Shown here piece by piece: positions 47,319 through 59,406 of a stretch of 64,000 nt of DNA. Every line of letters starts with the position of its first letter. The first letter of the stretch is position 1. Below the pieces are notes generated by a model, which saw nothing but the letters and a program-made list of their open reading frames with translations, searched no databases and had not been told where the DNA came from. A program made the position numbers and the translations under genes. This DNA comes from Purshia tridentata (taxonomy: Eukaryota > Streptophyta > Magnoliopsida > Rosales > Rosaceae). Location: assembly GCA_003254885.1 (NCBI GenBank), contig QANT01001133.1, positions 62,001 through 126,000 on the forward strand. Reading direction: 5' to 3'.

Positions 47319-50300
47319 TTCCATAACCAAAAAAAAAAAAAAACGAAGAAAAGAAAGAAAGGTTGGTGATATGGGAGTTTAATTAATTAGCTTTAATTTT
47401 GAAGTAAATTGTGTGGGGGTTTACATCAGAAAATAACATTAATTTAACTCTTTCTTGTGGTCACTAGTTCTTTAATTATCTCAATCTATTCTATTTTTCT
47501 TTCATTTTCTTGTAAATAATTATGAATTGGTTGATTAAAATGAATCTAATTGTATTAAAATTTATTAACTTGATAGTCCGTACGCAAACATACATAAACG
47601 ATTGTGGGTAGAAAAGTCAGGGACATATTGAAAGATGTGAATTTGGATGTCTCGTGTTGGAAATCAATTGTATTTTGTTCACACTCGAATTAAGTGGAAG
47701 AAAAAGAAGTAAAGAGAGAGATGGATGAAGATGCGAGATAATCAAAAGCAAAGGCAGATTTTCTACATACTTTCATTACCATGATGGGACCTACCTTGCT
47801 TGAATATAACACTATCTATAATCTTCATGTACTACATATTTATATATGATATATATGAGGGTTGGGTTGATAGTCAAAAAGGGTAGATTTTGTTAATCCC
47901 TTTTTGGTTTTAATTAATGATATATTGTTTGTGCAAATTAAACATTATTCTTTGGTTAATGTTTTAATTAAAGTTACCGACCGGAGAGTGAATTTCATTG
48001 GCGGCGTGGATTTAAGGGCAGTTAAAATGGGGGAGTTAATGATGAGTTTGAGGAAAAGAAAAGAGGGAGAGAGATGCATGGTCTCCAAAGCTGAGGACAA
48101 AAGGATCTAATCTTTGATCCGATATAACCATCAATGTCAAATTTGGTTGCCTCAAAAAGCAGCTGAATAGATATTTCCAAACCATCTACAAAATTGTTCA
48201 TATATATAAACTTCATTTTCAAACTATATAACATATTTTGGGTAATTCAATCACATACAAGGGCAAAACAAAGTTATTGTTTTTAAGTTATCGTGTTGTC
48301 GCATAAATACACACATCAAGTGATCGACAATTGTAACTATTATTCATGAGACCATGTTATGTAAGGCCTTATATTTTTATTTTCGTAGAAGCTTAGCTAG
48401 GCCTTCAAAATTTTAAGATCGATCAGTCCTACTTAATTGTCATGATCGATGTGTGTGTTTTCATTCCTTTTTTGTGTGTATTTTGTACATATAGTTGTTG
48501 GCTTGATGTCCATGATTGGCGCTTAGCTTAGAACACAGTGCCTCATATCCAAATGCAAAATGTCAAAAGACAGAAGCTAGCTAGCTTTAATATTAACAGT
48601 TTTGGTTTTAATTTGGACCATTAATTAATTTAGACTTAATGTATATATCTTCTACTAGTTCACTTGAAAAAAGTTAGGAGTGGGAGCCACAAATTTCTTT
48701 GAATTTAATATGCTAACACACATGGGAAAATTTTTGGAAGATGTGAGAGATTGGTTGCTGAGAATATTTTTGGGAAGAAATATATTAATTAACAATTAAC
48801 TAATGAAGCTAATTATGTCTTTTATGCCTCTAATCAAAGTATATTCTATGAAACAAGCTAGTGATCTAGGAGACTAATGAGGGGAGGACCACAAAATCAT
48901 AACAGTGTGATATGCTAAATAAATTATCATAGCATTATGCTTAACTAATTATTTTAAGAGCAGAATATGAAAGCTAGCTTGGACTGTAGGAAAAGAAAAG
49001 CCTAACCTATGGTCAAAAGTTGTATAGGCTGAAATGGCTATAAATTGAAAAACTAGCTTGTATTCGAATTTCACTTGGTGTATATATAGAATTGAGATCA
49101 AATATTAGCTATGACTTTTTTTGTTAATTAACTTTTTAATTAACGTGTATAATATACACGAACCAATATGAAGTTAATGATAATATATAGATCGCCCAAG
49201 TTGAGCTTGAAAAATGAGTTGGTACATACAAGCTAGTAATTAAACAAAGATATAAAAATTTGCTATTTTGTACGTGGTAATTAAAATAGCATATTGCTCA
49301 TAATTTGCATATGCATGGTTGGTGAAGTGGGAGAAGTTGACAATTAACAATGATGCCATTACAATGATAGTGGGCTACGTGACCACCTACCCATCCATGC
49401 GTACGTTGACTCAATTTTTATTCGACATTAACCCTAATTATGATTCTAATCGCATTGCCGCGGCCCTTAATTAATTAATTACAAACTTTTTCCCATCAAA
49501 ACTATGAGCAAATAAGGAACTTGTGTTTGAGACTTTGAGTACATAATTATATATGCACATTTATATATATGTACGTACCATCTCAACTGATAATTTGATA
49601 TAACATCTTTTTAATATAAGTACAATTTATTTTTAAAAGATTTAACCCTAAGAGTATGATTAAGTGGATAGGATCTAAAGCCATTCAATTCCAAGTACAC
49701 TTGGTCAATCATCAATCCTTGAAACCAATAATTTGTTAACCATTATTAATTTTATCGAATAGCTAGCCAAGCAAATATTGACTATATATATATGCAACAT
49801 CTTGATAATAAAAACGAAAGAGTTGTTGCTGTCATGCATGAAGCACCACGTACGCTACGCAATTGTGGGCAACCCTAGCCTTAAATTGGATATATATGGT
49901 CATGCATATATGTCACTTACCAACCATGCACAATTAATCACTACAGGCACGACTGAAATTAATTAGAGCCAGTTTGTATGTGGCTATTACCAATCCTAGC
50001 TAGTTGGCCTCCAAGTACATACCACAAATGACTTCATCACTGGGCTTGGCTATGTCTATGACCAAGGGTGCATTATGGGTCACACAAATTAGGTTAATCT
50101 GTGTTGTATGCAACACTGTGTCCCAAGAGATATGATATATATCAATAACTATAATTTGCTACCTAATTAATAAATGCAATTGTGCATTTTAGAGGGAAAA
50201 TTAACCGACAAATAAATAGTTGTGTTATTTTCTGGTGGTCTGCAAGTTTTGTTCTTTTTCTATGCATAGATTTTTCAAATAAATTAGCTATGTTTACTTG

Positions 50301-51130
50301 AGTCTTGTCCATTAATTACATGCATGATTTCTGAGGCAGTAGTTTGCAAGACAGTGATTGATTAGTACTTGATGCACAATTGTGGTGGAAAAAGGGAACA
50401 GTTTATGAACTTATAAGGTGGGAATTAATTATATAATGACGAAAATAAATAATTTGGTAGATCGATTCAAGAAGTGCTTAATTAGGTGAATTCTGGTAAT
50501 CAAAAGTGCTTTTGCTTTGCCGCACATAATATTCTTATGGGTACGTACGTAAACTTTGTCGGCCCAGAATTTATATTAAACTGAATTTATGTAAAAACAG
50601 AAAGAGGGCAGGAATAATAGGATCACTTCTTTCAGTTTAAATAAGTCTTAAACCAAAAAATATATAAATACATAATCAGCTGAGGTCGAAAATATGACCT
50701 CAGAAATAGCTGAATTAATTAAGATTTTTCAAACTAATAGCTTAAATTTCTCATGCTCATACATATATGCTTACATTTTTCAAATTTTTAAGAAAATTTC
50801 TCCCCAAATAATTAAATTTACATGTATATATTTTCTTACCATGTACTTCTAAAGCCTTTAGTCAACAATTTACACTAAAAATATTTAATTTTTTCTCTCT
50901 TTTAGATCTTCATATCTAGATGCAAAGCCTAAGACTTCTAGGGTCTAAAAAGAAAGACAATTTTCTTTAGTTAGAAGAAACCCATCTTCTAAACTCTTTG
51001 CTCATCTTGCCGTGCTCAAATTCAAATTTGAGCATTCTTCAATCTTCAAAAAGGGAAGGAAATTTTTTCATCTTTACAAGTTAGAACCAAAAAAAGAAGG
51101 ATGAGAGAGAAAAGAGGTAAAAATGAATGT

Positions 51131-51330
51131 GGTGGGCCCAGTCGGGTACGTTGGAGCCCACAACAACACTGAGAATCCAAGCGTACTACAGTGATCTTCA
51201 CAAATTGGATTCTAGATTTGGAAGCAACCCAGGCTACACTGAGTCACTCTACTTTTATAGACTTTTCTCCCCGCACGTGATGGGCCAGGCCCATCATGTC
51301 CCAATCCTGTCGACCATTCACACGTGTGAT
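51131..51330. promoter_or_regulatory. Cluster of site II (TGGGCC) and G-box palindromes, no gene visible
   Basis: TGGGCCCA (51133-51140) is a perfect palindrome. TGATGGGCC-A-GGCCCATCA (51278-51296) is a perfect 9-bp-arm palindrome made of two opposed site II elements, overlapped by CACGTG (51274-51279). CACACGTGTG (51319-51328) is a third perfect palindrome. Site II elements bind TCP factors and G-boxes bind bZIP/bHLH factors. Such a cluster is typical of active plant promoters. A plus-strand transcript from here would meet no long open frame. Confidence 0.5.
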
Positions 51331-51429
51331 TGCTTCTCGTGCTTACAGATCCCCATAAGATTCCCTGTCACACGCGCTAACACAAGTAGAAGAGGTTCCA
51401 AATTTAATTATTAGGTTTAAGAATTTTTT

Positions 51430-51475
51430 CTCAAACGCTACATAAAAATATGCTGGATATGTGTTAGCGTTTGAG
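51430..51475. other. Short hairpin with CTCAAACGCTA arms
   Basis: CTCAAACGCTA (51430-51440) and TAGCGTTTGAG (about 51465-51475) are perfect inverse repeats around a 24-base loop. The site is too small for an element and has no T tract typical of a Pol III terminator. Possibly the worn end of a small transposon. Confidence 0.6.
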
Positions 51476-51749
51476 CACTCTTTCACATCTCACATTCTTC
51501 ATCTCACATTCTTCTTGTACATAAATCATATGAGATCTGTAAAAAGAACAAGGATTTTCTGTTTATTTATCTATTCACCTTCTTATTATATATTAATTTT
51601 GACCGTAAAATAGAGAAAATTTTGGTCCGTATAAAAAACCTTATTAATTTTAAGTTTTATGTTTAAATTGAATACACAATGCTAAAAAATTAATAATATT
51701 TTTCCCTCGCTGCCTGTTGGATCTTTGCCCCCCTACTGCCTAGCAACAA

Positions 51750-52110
51750 AATCACCACCACTCAAGCTCTGACACCTGTACTGTTTGCCATTTATGGCTG
51801 TGTTGGGTTTGGCGGGAAGAGTACGAAAATGACCTTGGGAAATGCATGGGGAATTGTCTTTTGAGATGGGTAGTTTTGGGACGAGGGAATTGGAGAGAGA
51901 GAAAAAGAGGGGAACAAGGCAGCTTTAGTAAAAGAAAAGAAGGTAGTGCCAATGGTGTTTGTGTGAGGGAGTGAAAAAGAGAAAGTGAGTAGAATTTTGT
52001 TGATCCCAAGAAGATTGCTTATAGTGATATGCAAACACAGACTCAAAGAGGTTTGAGGTTGCAGCTTTTGTTTTTCCTTTTGTATTGGAGAGAGAGAGAG
52101 AGAGAGGTTA
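51750..52110 (-). other. Pyrimidine-rich leader-like tract (minus-strand sense)
   Basis: Read on the minus strand this begins with a CTCTCTCTCTCTCTC run (52088-52107) and continues as a C/T-rich, A-moderate sequence without G runs. That is the composition of many plant 5'UTRs. No coding exon follows downstream on that strand. It may be a non-coding transcript or a relic of a lost gene. Confidence 0.25.
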
Positions 52111-54493
52111 TTATAATAACAGTTAGTAATACCATATGACCATGTAGGTTGAGAAAAAAGAGTTTTTCTAAACAACATTTGTGAGATGTAAAATTGTATT
52201 ACAATCTTTAAAGATATTGGGCGGGATCTAAATTTTCTAAAAATGGCTAAACACAGTGGCTTACTCATATGTAAAACTTGGAATTTGTAGGAAGAAGCCC
52301 TTTCAATTTTTAAAATACATGGCCTTGTTCTTATCATGTGTCCTATAATGGAATCCCTTTTAACTTTGAATTGGTTCATATTATAATATTCTTTGCTCTG
52401 GACTCTTTGGGAATCCCTTATCATGTGCAATATAATATATTACTACGTACCAAGCCTATAAGAACTCTCAATCTCTCATTCTTCCTTTAATTTATTTCAG
52501 AAAGCTAAAAATCCTCCTATTTTTATGGAAGAAACTTGTCCTAATTGTAATGGTGATGTTTATAGTCTCATAATTATATAATGATGAAAAAAATTGTAGT
52601 TATGTGAAAACCATGGCACTGCAGTCTGCTGAGTTACTGCGCAGCAAGCAATTAGCTAGCGATTGCCATGCAAGTACTGCTACTTGTGTCATAAGTTTCA
52701 GAAAATGCTGGTGTGGAAATTAAAAAGGAAAGCAACAATTGTGAAGTAATTGTTGAGCGAAAACCGGTTGATGAGTCTGATCACAAATCATCACGGACCC
52801 CACACACGCCCAAACTTATTGATTTTTACTAAAAGGCCTCATCAATGAATGACTCGACCTTACAGAGTCGTCGATATGGATTACATACACGACTCTAATA
52901 TAAGTCACTTTTTTCCTAACGTCTTTTATGGTGACAGCAACTGGCCTAGAGAGGTTGGTTGGATACCGAGAAAAAGCCACCAAGAAAAACCATAACCACG
53001 AGCTCCAAGAATCTCTTTGAATCGTGAGCTTCAAAAACGTTGACATGTTAAGCCCTAGGGTTAGTGGAGAAGCCATTCTCCTAAAAAGTGAAATCACGTG
53101 CGGTGGCTAATGAAGCAGGACAGTGACAAAATGCCACCCTCCACTATCCAATGTATACACTTTTCTAAAATTGTGCTAAATGTGGCGTTACAATCTTAGC
53201 CTAGCACCATTTCTTGGTCTGCCTGAAAATGCCATATACACTTGGAATGTCATTATCAGTTCACACACACATTTCTCTATAAAGCAGTACTATAGGTGCT
53301 CTTAGCCTTCAAAGAAATAAAAATGAAATTAGATTCTTATCCATTAACCCCTTTTTGATTTTTATTAAGTTAATTGAATCATTAATCATATTATATTATG
53401 CAGTATGTGTATATCTGTAATCTGTATGCCTTGTAGTCGTGGATATTTGAAGAGGACTTGTTCATAATCTCTCTTGACTCACTTCAAGCAACACTATCAT
53501 CTACAGAAAGATATTTTAGATCAATTGTTACAGTGAATATACTGTCATAATCAACGTTGCAGTCTAAACCAAACCAATAATGGTATGCAAATTCATTCAA
53601 ATTGGTATAAAGATACACATGAATATGGTATTGACTGCACCTAAAATTGAAGTTGAATGATCAATTGCATTGTTTGATTGAGACTATGAACTAGGCCTAG
53701 CTTAACACAGTTCACTATATGTATCTCAATTTGTGCAGCAATATGCGCATGCATATGCAATTAAAGCATCTTTATCTATCAACAATGACCTGAACCAGCG
53801 ATTTCACTATATGGTAAAAGGATTTAGGCAGCAGTCTTTGTTGCGTGCGTGTATTGTGTGCTGATTTTAAGCTTTGAAGACTGCTATAGTAATTGGTAGC
53901 AAATCTATTGTTGTCAGTCAAACTTTGATGGAGGATTAATGAAAATGAAGTACGTGGGAATCATATCATCTGATTCAAATAATTGACTCTGCAGCCTCAA
54001 TGTAAATTTCCAAACGTACTCTTGTTCGGTTTGAGTCCATTTTGCTGCTGAATTCACAATATGATGTGACTGACAGCTTCCAATTGATGCAGCAACAAGG
54101 GGGGAGGAATAACAAACGACATGTCGTTTGATTCTGAAACCTCTTGTTTTATCTATTTATTTGCTATGACGACATATCATCTGTGATGGGCCTGCCATTG
54201 TAGGTAGTGGATTATGCACTTAAGCTATTAATATTTGTATTTGTGGTCGATTATGCATTGTCATCGTGATTAATTTGAAGTTTGAACTGTGATATTGTAA
54301 ACATAATGTTTGATGCATGTGCATGATATATTATTACCATTTCATGTATGGTCTGTAAATTTACATGCACCTTAATATCTAAATGCATTATGTTTATAGA
54401 CGTAAAACAAAGAATGTTAAGCCCGCGCCCAACCATTGACTTAAAACTAAAATATTTTAACATGGAAGAGCTTGTTATACTGCAGAAACTATG

Positions 54494-54498
54494 AACTA

Positions 54499-54529
<31 letters not shown>
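54494..54529. repeat. (AT)n microsatellite
   Basis: About 14-15 AT units seen directly, 60-100 bases downstream of the RING-H2 stop codon, thus probably in or near its 3'UTR. Confidence 0.85.
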
Positions 54530-54592
54530 CCATTTGAAAGTTGATTGGAAATTTTATACTCTCAAATACTACTCAAGAAACAGTCTGATCGA

Positions 54593-55117
54593 TCAGTAAC
54601 CAAAAACAGAAGGCAGTCTGTCAATTGATGGTGAGGAGCTGATATCTACTCTGACCTCCTGGGAGTTCCTGCCAGGTGTCAACACCCCATTTTCCTGTGA
54701 AGGCAGTCTGTCAATGGGAGTACGGCAGATGGGGCAGTGAGAATGAGAGTAGAGCCACATATCAATACAAGGTGCATGCAAGGTGTGCTTGCATTTTGGC
54801 AACTGCCTTACAAGCTCCTCATTTTGTAAACCTCTCAAGCACACCACACATTCAATTTGATCACAGTTTGCTTCTTCATCTTCCTCATCATCATCGTCAT
54901 TCTGATCACAAATTATTTCTTTCTTATAATTGAATGTGACTAAATCCGGCTTCAACCTCGTACCATCGGAACACTTGTCCTTAACTGGCTCGCCGCCACT
55001 TGCGGCGGATAAGATTTGGCGACGATATGCATACCATCCAAGTGTATAAAGAATGTATATTACCAACGAAATGATCATCCCCACGAGTACCACAATGCCG
55101 GAGTAGATCAATGACAT
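54593..55117 (-). CDS. ATL-type RING-H2 finger E3 ubiquitin ligase
   Basis: Small membrane-anchored RING-H2 protein of 174 residues in one exon, as usual for the ATL class. A hydrophobic segment at about 4-31 is a single transmembrane helix. The middle region has an acidic stretch (72-82, DDDD and EDEE). The RING-H2 domain spans 90-131 with all eight ligands: C90, C93, C109, H111, H114, C117, C128, C131. The Trp at 121 that contacts the E2 and the Pro before the last Cys (CPIC) are present. The typical GLD motif before the RING is not clear. The tail carries the word IDRLPS twice (135-140 and 165-170), with matching DNA. By family knowledge it transfers ubiquitin from an E2 to an unknown substrate at a membrane. 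Start chosen because it begins just before the hydrophobic segment. Confidence 0.92.
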   Translation of the reverse strand: MSLIYSGIVVLVGMIISLVIYILYTLGWYAYRRQILSAASGGEPVKDKCSDGTRLKPDLVTFNYKKEIICDQNDDDDEEDEEANCDQIECVVCLRGLQNEELVRQLPKCKHTLHAPCIDMWLYSHSHCPICRTPIDRLPSQENGVLTPGRNSQEVRVDISSSPSIDRLPSVFGY

Positions 55118-55180
55118 GGGGTTTCTTGTAAATACTGAATTAATTAATAACTTGTACTATTATTAGTAAGGGCTTTAGAG

Positions 55181-55190
55181 ATTTATAGTA
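55181..55190 (-). promoter_or_regulatory. TATA box of the RING-H2 gene
   Basis: Minus-strand TACTATAAAT lies about 65 bases upstream of the ATG at 55117. That suits a short leader of 30-40 bases. This is the best-placed TATA in the segment, but transcript starts were not observed. Confidence 0.5.
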
Positions 55191-55460
55191 GCTAATCATT
55201 GATCCGATTAGCACAATGACGTACATTGACATAGTACGTAGTGATTAATTAGTTGGTTTTTCTTGTTGATTGCCGAATTAGTTTTAAGCTTAAGGGGGCT
55301 GCAGGAGAATTGGATCCAATGTGCATTGTTGTATTTTACTATGATACTTAGCTATAGGGTGGAAGTGACCCTCAATTTAATTTGTGTGTTCTTTGTCAGT
55401 TTTATTTAAAAAGAATCTCCAAACTGCATGGACAAGAATTTGTGATGGTGGATCGATATG

Positions 55461-55474
55461 GACACCTTATTACT

Positions 55475-55521
<47 letters not shown>

Positions 55522-55621
55522 ATTGGATATATTCTCATTGTAAGAAAAGGACACCTTATTACTAACTCTCTCTCTCTCTCTCTTTATATATAATTGGATA
55601 TATTCTCATTGTAAGAAAAAT
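55461..55621. repeat. Tandem duplication carrying (CT)n
   Basis: GGACACCTTATTACTAACT, a CT run, TATATA and AATTGGATATATTCTC with ATTGTAAGAAAA appear twice in a row (about 55461-55549 and 55550-55621). The CT run is about 34 bases in the first copy and about 16 in the second. The rest is essentially identical, so it is recent. Confidence 0.9.
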
Positions 55622-56553
55622 AAGGATGATACTATAGAATGTAGAACTTTATCTCGCAATATGATTTTATAATTCAAACCGTTGTCTACTTCTTAGGTGT
55701 CCTTTCAAAAATCATACTTACCAAAAAAGTAATCAAATGATGGTGCAATCGATGTACATATATATGTGTGTATATGGGCTAGCATCAGGGATCTATTAAT
55801 TATTTTATTTTTCCTAATATACAATCGGATGGTGTAACCAAAGTACAGAATATGATCTGCTTCTAAACCAAAGTCACACAGGACAACAGCTAAACTTCAC
55901 CTAAAGGAATTTTCAGTGAGTAGTCTATTATATATAAAGGATCATCATTTCAGGTCTCTAATTTCCGGCTGTCACTAAAATATTATATTTTCGATAACTT
56001 ACAAAATCCTTCCCATCAAATGGGAATCAATATCGATCCAATTAAAATTGGACAGCATGTGTTGTTGTTGATTTTGATTTTTGGGATAGAAAATGTATGC
56101 CTCCATTTTTAGTCAGAGTATATAAAGCCAGTAAAGAGGAAAAAGACTAACTAACCAGTCATTTATTGTTGTATAGTTAGCTATCAAGGAGAGAAGGAAA
56201 GACATGAATTTTCTGTAATAAAACTGCAAATTAAAAAAGTGTCCTTGCCACAACTCACATGACTTCAAGTTCCAACAATTTTTATATGAACAAACTTTGG
56301 GAACTTAAATGTGTAGATACCCAAATTTTTACAGAAAAACTGCAGAAAATTTCAAGGAGGGTGTCAATTAACAAGTCAAATAAAAAGCCTTTCTTTTGCT
56401 TCATAGTTTGAATGCCAATTGCCAGATGTTTTCTCAATATTAATTCTACAGTCTGTCATATTCTATCTTTGTGATGACCGTCACAGTCCTAAACTATATA
56501 ATATGCATAGCCTATTTTGGGTTTAGTAAAGTCCAAAACTACTGTGTTTTGTG

Positions 56554-58924
56554 ATGGCATCTATTTGGAACACCAGTAATCTCACCAAGGTTGATGCCTC
56601 AGATCCATTCCAACTCCCCAATATCACAAAGGTTTGATTTCAGTAGTTGGTAGATCAGATATTGTCCACAGGCCCAAAACTAGAAATCAACAAATTAAAT
56701 GGTGCCCATGTTTGAACTCTAGTTCTAGTTGGTAACCTTTTAAGTTTCATTTCTAACTTTTATGAGTTGGCAATTCTTTTTATTAAAACTGAATGAGTTG
56801 CCTGAGCATGAACATATCTGCTGGACCCATTTTTTGTGTTCCTTATCAACCTTGATATATATATATCAAGGAACTGTAAGAGTTCTATAGAAACTTAGTA
56901 CAAAGGTGTTATAAATTAATTAAAACTGCTTTTGTTTTGGGACAGTTTAAGATTGCTCTTTGCCAGTTGTCAGTTACTTCTGACAAGAATCAGAATCTTG
57001 GCCGTGCCTGTAGTTGTATAAACTTTGCTGCCAAGCAAGGTGCAAAGCTGCTTGTTTTACCAGTGAGTTAATTAACTACCCATGTGGTTGTCGCACCCAA
57101 GTTGTTTGAATAAATGCTTGCTAGAAGTTCTGAAAACCATAATTCATGCTGATTTAAATTGCATTGCATTTTTGTGAAGGAAATGTGGAACAGCCCTTAT
57201 TCAGCTGATTATTTTGCAAAATATGCCGAGGATTTTGACAATGAGGATGGCTCGCCGACGTTGTCTATGTTAAGAGAAGCTGCTCTTTGCCATGGAGTCA
57301 CAATCGTCGGGGGCTCTGTGCCTGAGTGGAACAATGGCCGGCTGTATAATACTTGCTGCATATTTGGACCAGATGGAAAGCTAAAAGCAAGACATAGGAA
57401 AGTAAGCACAGCTAAATTATACAACATTAGACTGGAAAGGAGGGTAAAATTGGTTAGAACTTTTGAAAGAATGATAATGTTGCTCTGCAGATACATCTAT
57501 TTGACATTGACATTCCAGGAGAGATCTCATTTAAAGAATCTGACTCCTTTAGTGCAGGAGATAGACCTACCATTGTGGACACAGGTATGCATCTTGGCTC
57601 AATCCCCACTACTCACCAATTTGCATCTGAAGTTGCTTCTAGACTTTGTTTGAGAAACATGACTTCAAAGTTTGAAATCAAACTTTTATTTCTCCTATGC
57701 TTCTATTTTATTCTTAATATTTTAAGATTTTATCCATATTGCCTATGAATTAAGCCACTGTCAGTGATGAGCAATTGCATATATGCAGAGGTTGGTCGTA
57801 TTGGAGTAGGAATTTGTCATGATATACGCTTTCCTGAACTCCATGTTATACAGGAAAAATGGTAGGTACTGGATTTTGTTAAAAGTTGTTTTTTCGTATA
57901 TCTTATCTATTATTTCAAACAATAAAATTGTTGAATGCAAGGGGTTCATATCATATGCTATCCTGGGGCATTCAACATGAGCACTGGTGAAATGTTGTGG
58001 GAGCTGGTACAGAAAGCAAGGTAATGCATAGACGGCAGTACTTCTGAATCCATTACTATTATCCCAGGGCATTAATCAGATTATTACTACCATCCCATAA
58101 TGTATGACAATACTTCAGGCCAAGCTTAATCACCTACACAGAGCTCATAGATCATCGAAATATATATATATATATCACATACTTTGCTTGCTTTTAGCAT
58201 CTTTCTTTTATAAATACTTTCTGGACAGCTAAACACTTAGAAGTTGATGTGTGTTTTTCTTGTTCCTAATATAAGGACAACTCACTCTTCTGTCCTTGCT
58301 GCCATTAATACATTCCAAATGTCTTGTGAGCTCAAACCATTAAATAATTCCTATAACACTTCATCTGTACGTACTAACAAATCCTTTCCTCTTTTCAGGG
58401 CAGTTGATAACCAGGTACTAAACAGACCAACTCTGTCACTCTATATTTTCTACTGTCACAACCCAAAAGCAATTCTAACATGAGCTCCTCCCCAATGGTG
58501 CTAGTTATTTGTGGCAACTTGCTCACCCTCTCGAGACTCTAGTGGCAGTTATACAATATGGGGCCATTCCACACTAGTCGGACCGGTACGATAAACAAAA
58601 GAAGGCCAATTTTCTTCCACCATAAGGTTATGCATGAAGACAATGTTTAACATTTTTCTTTTTTTTTGTGTGTTTGTGTGTAACTGGCAGGCGGGTGAGA
58701 TAATTGGGACCTCAGGGCACGAGGAAACTGCAGTTATTGCCGAGATTGATTATTCCAAAATTCAGCTTCAAAGGTGAAATTGAAACTTTTAGCTATATAT
58801 GTATACTGTGTTCATCCCTTCTAATAGATGTTCTCTGGAAATATGCAGAAAGAGCCTTCCACTTGATGATCAAAAGCGGGAAGACATCTACAAGCTTCTC
58901 AACGTACATGAACACAAGGCTTGA
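56554..58924 (+). CDS. NLP2: Omega-amidase (nitrilase superfamily, NIT2/NLP2 type), frame-broken at one junction
   Basis: Omega-amidase hydrolyses alpha-ketoglutaramate and alpha-ketosuccinamate to the keto acids and ammonia. Ten exons are found: 56554-56631, 56946-57062, 57180-57401, 57491-57584, 57789-57861, 57942-58020, 58399-58414, 58505-58585, 58691-58773, 58849-58924, all GT-AG. The Glu-Lys-Cys triad is intact: E66 (LP-EMWNSPY), K139 (HRK-IHLFDID), C180 (GICHDIRFPEL). Further family blocks are IICYPGAFNMSTG, VATCSPSRD, WGHSTLVGP and EETAVIAEIDYSKI. The sum is 919 bases, not a multiple of three: exon 5 ends with two bases over and exon 6 needs one. Where relatives have AMIYAARG this copy reads HVIQEK then breaks. 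Either two bases were lost near 57842-57861 (recent pseudogene), splicing differs, or the base calls are wrong. A longer N-terminal plastid peptide was not found; an upstream exon is possible. Confidence 0.82.
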
Positions 58925-59406
58925 ACGATAAGAACTCATAATAGCCTTGGCTTCAAGGCATGAATTACAAAACTCTAGGATTACTCTGTTTTGTGTAATA
59001 AATTTCTTGGTGGCATCTAGCTCGACTTTGGAGCATATGTTTACTAGCTTTGTACAGAGCACCAACCTACTGACCTCAAAATAATAAAATATATGTTCAT
59101 GATAGATTGTTTTTTGACGATTGGACATGCTATATTATCAGATTATCAATTTAGATCATTGACGAGTAATTCATATTTACATATATAGTTGACATTGACC
59201 GTTTAACAATATAATATAAAAGAATATTACCAGTATCGAATATATAATTATCAAAAATTTAGCCTATAAACTTTGAAGGATGGTCCTCTTAGAATTTCAT
59301 TAGTTGTGCTAGAGCAAAAATCAAAGTCTTATTCTCAGTACATAAGGGCTTGGGTTCCTTTCTCATTCTCACACAATTTATGATAAAGTAGAGAGGAGTG
59401 AAGTTC

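Larger units (their letters stand above)
47319..54592. other. Long spacer between BG1-like and the RING-H2 gene
   Basis: 7.3 kb of AT-rich DNA with many TTAATTAA and TATATA words. No protein-coding exon is supported. The only structured part is 51.12-52.13 kb, with a cluster of promoter-type palindromes and a CT-rich (minus-strand sense) tract, annotated separately. An (AT)n microsatellite lies at about 54500-54528. Confidence 0.55.
55118..56553. other. Divergent intergenic region between RING-H2 and omega-amidase genes
   Basis: The two genes point away from each other. The region holds the RING-H2 TATA, a CT-microsatellite duplication (55461-55621) and a TATATAAA at 56119 that may serve the omega-amidase gene. 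A four-codon upstream frame ATG-AAT-TTT-CTG-TAA near 56205 would lie in that leader. The distance from the TATA to the coding start (about 430 bases) suggests a long or spliced leader. Confidence 0.5.

Noticed and set aside
51792-52430. 212-residue open frame on the minus strand
   Set aside because: Low-complexity Ser/Leu/Pro translation of a CT-rich tract with no family resemblance; more like a leader or random frame than a protein.
52816-53097. 93-residue open frame on the minus strand beginning MASPLTLGLNMSTF after an upstream Met
   Set aside because: No recognisable domain, no leader or splice context; codon pattern not convincing.
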